From the NCBI GenBank assembly GCA_013203755.1, contig JABMPI010000672.1, positions 1 through 5,731 on the forward strand: a DNA stretch of 5,731 nt. The letters are read 5' to 3'. Position numbers and translations under genes: made by a program. Positions 5,718 through 5,731 of the stretch are shown piece after piece. Numbering within the stretch: the stretch's first letter is position 1; each line of letters starts with the position of its first letter. Below the pieces are notes generated by a model. The model did not search any database. It saw only the letters and a program-made list of their open reading frames with translations, and was not told the DNA's origin. The stretch is from Bacteroidota bacterium (GTDB lineage: Bacteria; Bacteroidota; Bacteroidia; Bacteroidales; Prolixibacteraceae).

Positions 5718-5731
5718 TTGGGGTACCCCAA
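5718..5731. repeat. Perfect 14-bp palindrome at the window edge
   Basis: TTGGGGTACCCCAA is fully self-complementary. It lies inside the IS end, just before where its first gene might start. It may continue as part of a larger structure beyond the window; an operator-like site is one possibility. Confidence 0.5.

Larger units (their letters stand above)
5633..5731. mobile_element. Terminal end of an insertion sequence, probably IS21-like, continuing past the window
   Basis: The sequence from TGTGTTTATTTCAAC (5633) rightward is unlike the adjoining coding DNA and carries two near-identical 21-bp repeats (5641-5661 and 5665-5685). Multiple terminal repeats behind a TG end are typical of IS21-family elements, and I recall similar AAAAGTATACC termini in Bacteroidota. 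The transposase genes would lie to the right, outside the window. The exact boundary (5633 or 5635) cannot be fixed without the other end and the target duplication. Confidence 0.5.

Overview
The window is AT-rich and most likely comes from a Bacteroidota genome, probably a Bacteroidia-type environmental lineage. The reasons are the A-rich, Shine-Dalgarno-poor stretches before start codons, a TAnnTTTG-type promoter match, and a small protein whose C-terminal half I remember from Bacteroidota hypothetical proteins. All assignments come from reading the sequence and from memory of families; no search was run. All three genes are on the minus strand, so transcription order runs from right to left.

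Right end (about 5633-5731): one end of an insertion sequence, probably IS21-like, with two 21-bp terminal repeats. It appears to have inserted into the 5' part of the next gene. That gene (5631 down to 2749) encodes a large multidomain NTPase: an N-terminal helical and beta-sandwich region, a P-loop STAND/AAA-type ATPase core, a winged-helix-like region, a charged helical stretch, and a C-terminal phosphoribosyltransferase-like domain resembling the PRTase-CE domain of predicted conflict systems. The coding frame stays open about 72 codons upstream of the nearest usable start (TTG at 5415) and closes only inside the IS end, so the gene has lost its own start.

Middle (about 2741-2107): a deeply nested inverted repeat immediately after the NTPase gene (2611-2741), several smaller hairpins and palindromes (2493-2583), and a nine-unit tandem array with a period of about 20 bp (2107-2288). 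The array lies upstream of a small gene of unknown function (2028 down to 1370), which is split into two overlapping frames by what looks like a single-base deletion near 1737.

Left (about 1370-1): a hairpin that may be a terminator, a second long imperfect inverted repeat (1098-1199), a TRM11/UPF0020-type RNA methyltransferase gene (1054 down to 98), and part of a possible third inverted-repeat element at the left edge.

Each gene is followed on its 3' side by a long imperfect inverted repeat, or an apparent arm of one, and the best example ends in GTTGGGC, which fits the attC core GTTRRRY. The layout therefore resembles a gene-cassette array, although no integrase is in view. The genes do not form an obvious pathway. 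The region reads as accessory DNA holding a damaged defence-like NTPase, a frameshifted orphan gene and an RNA-modification gene.
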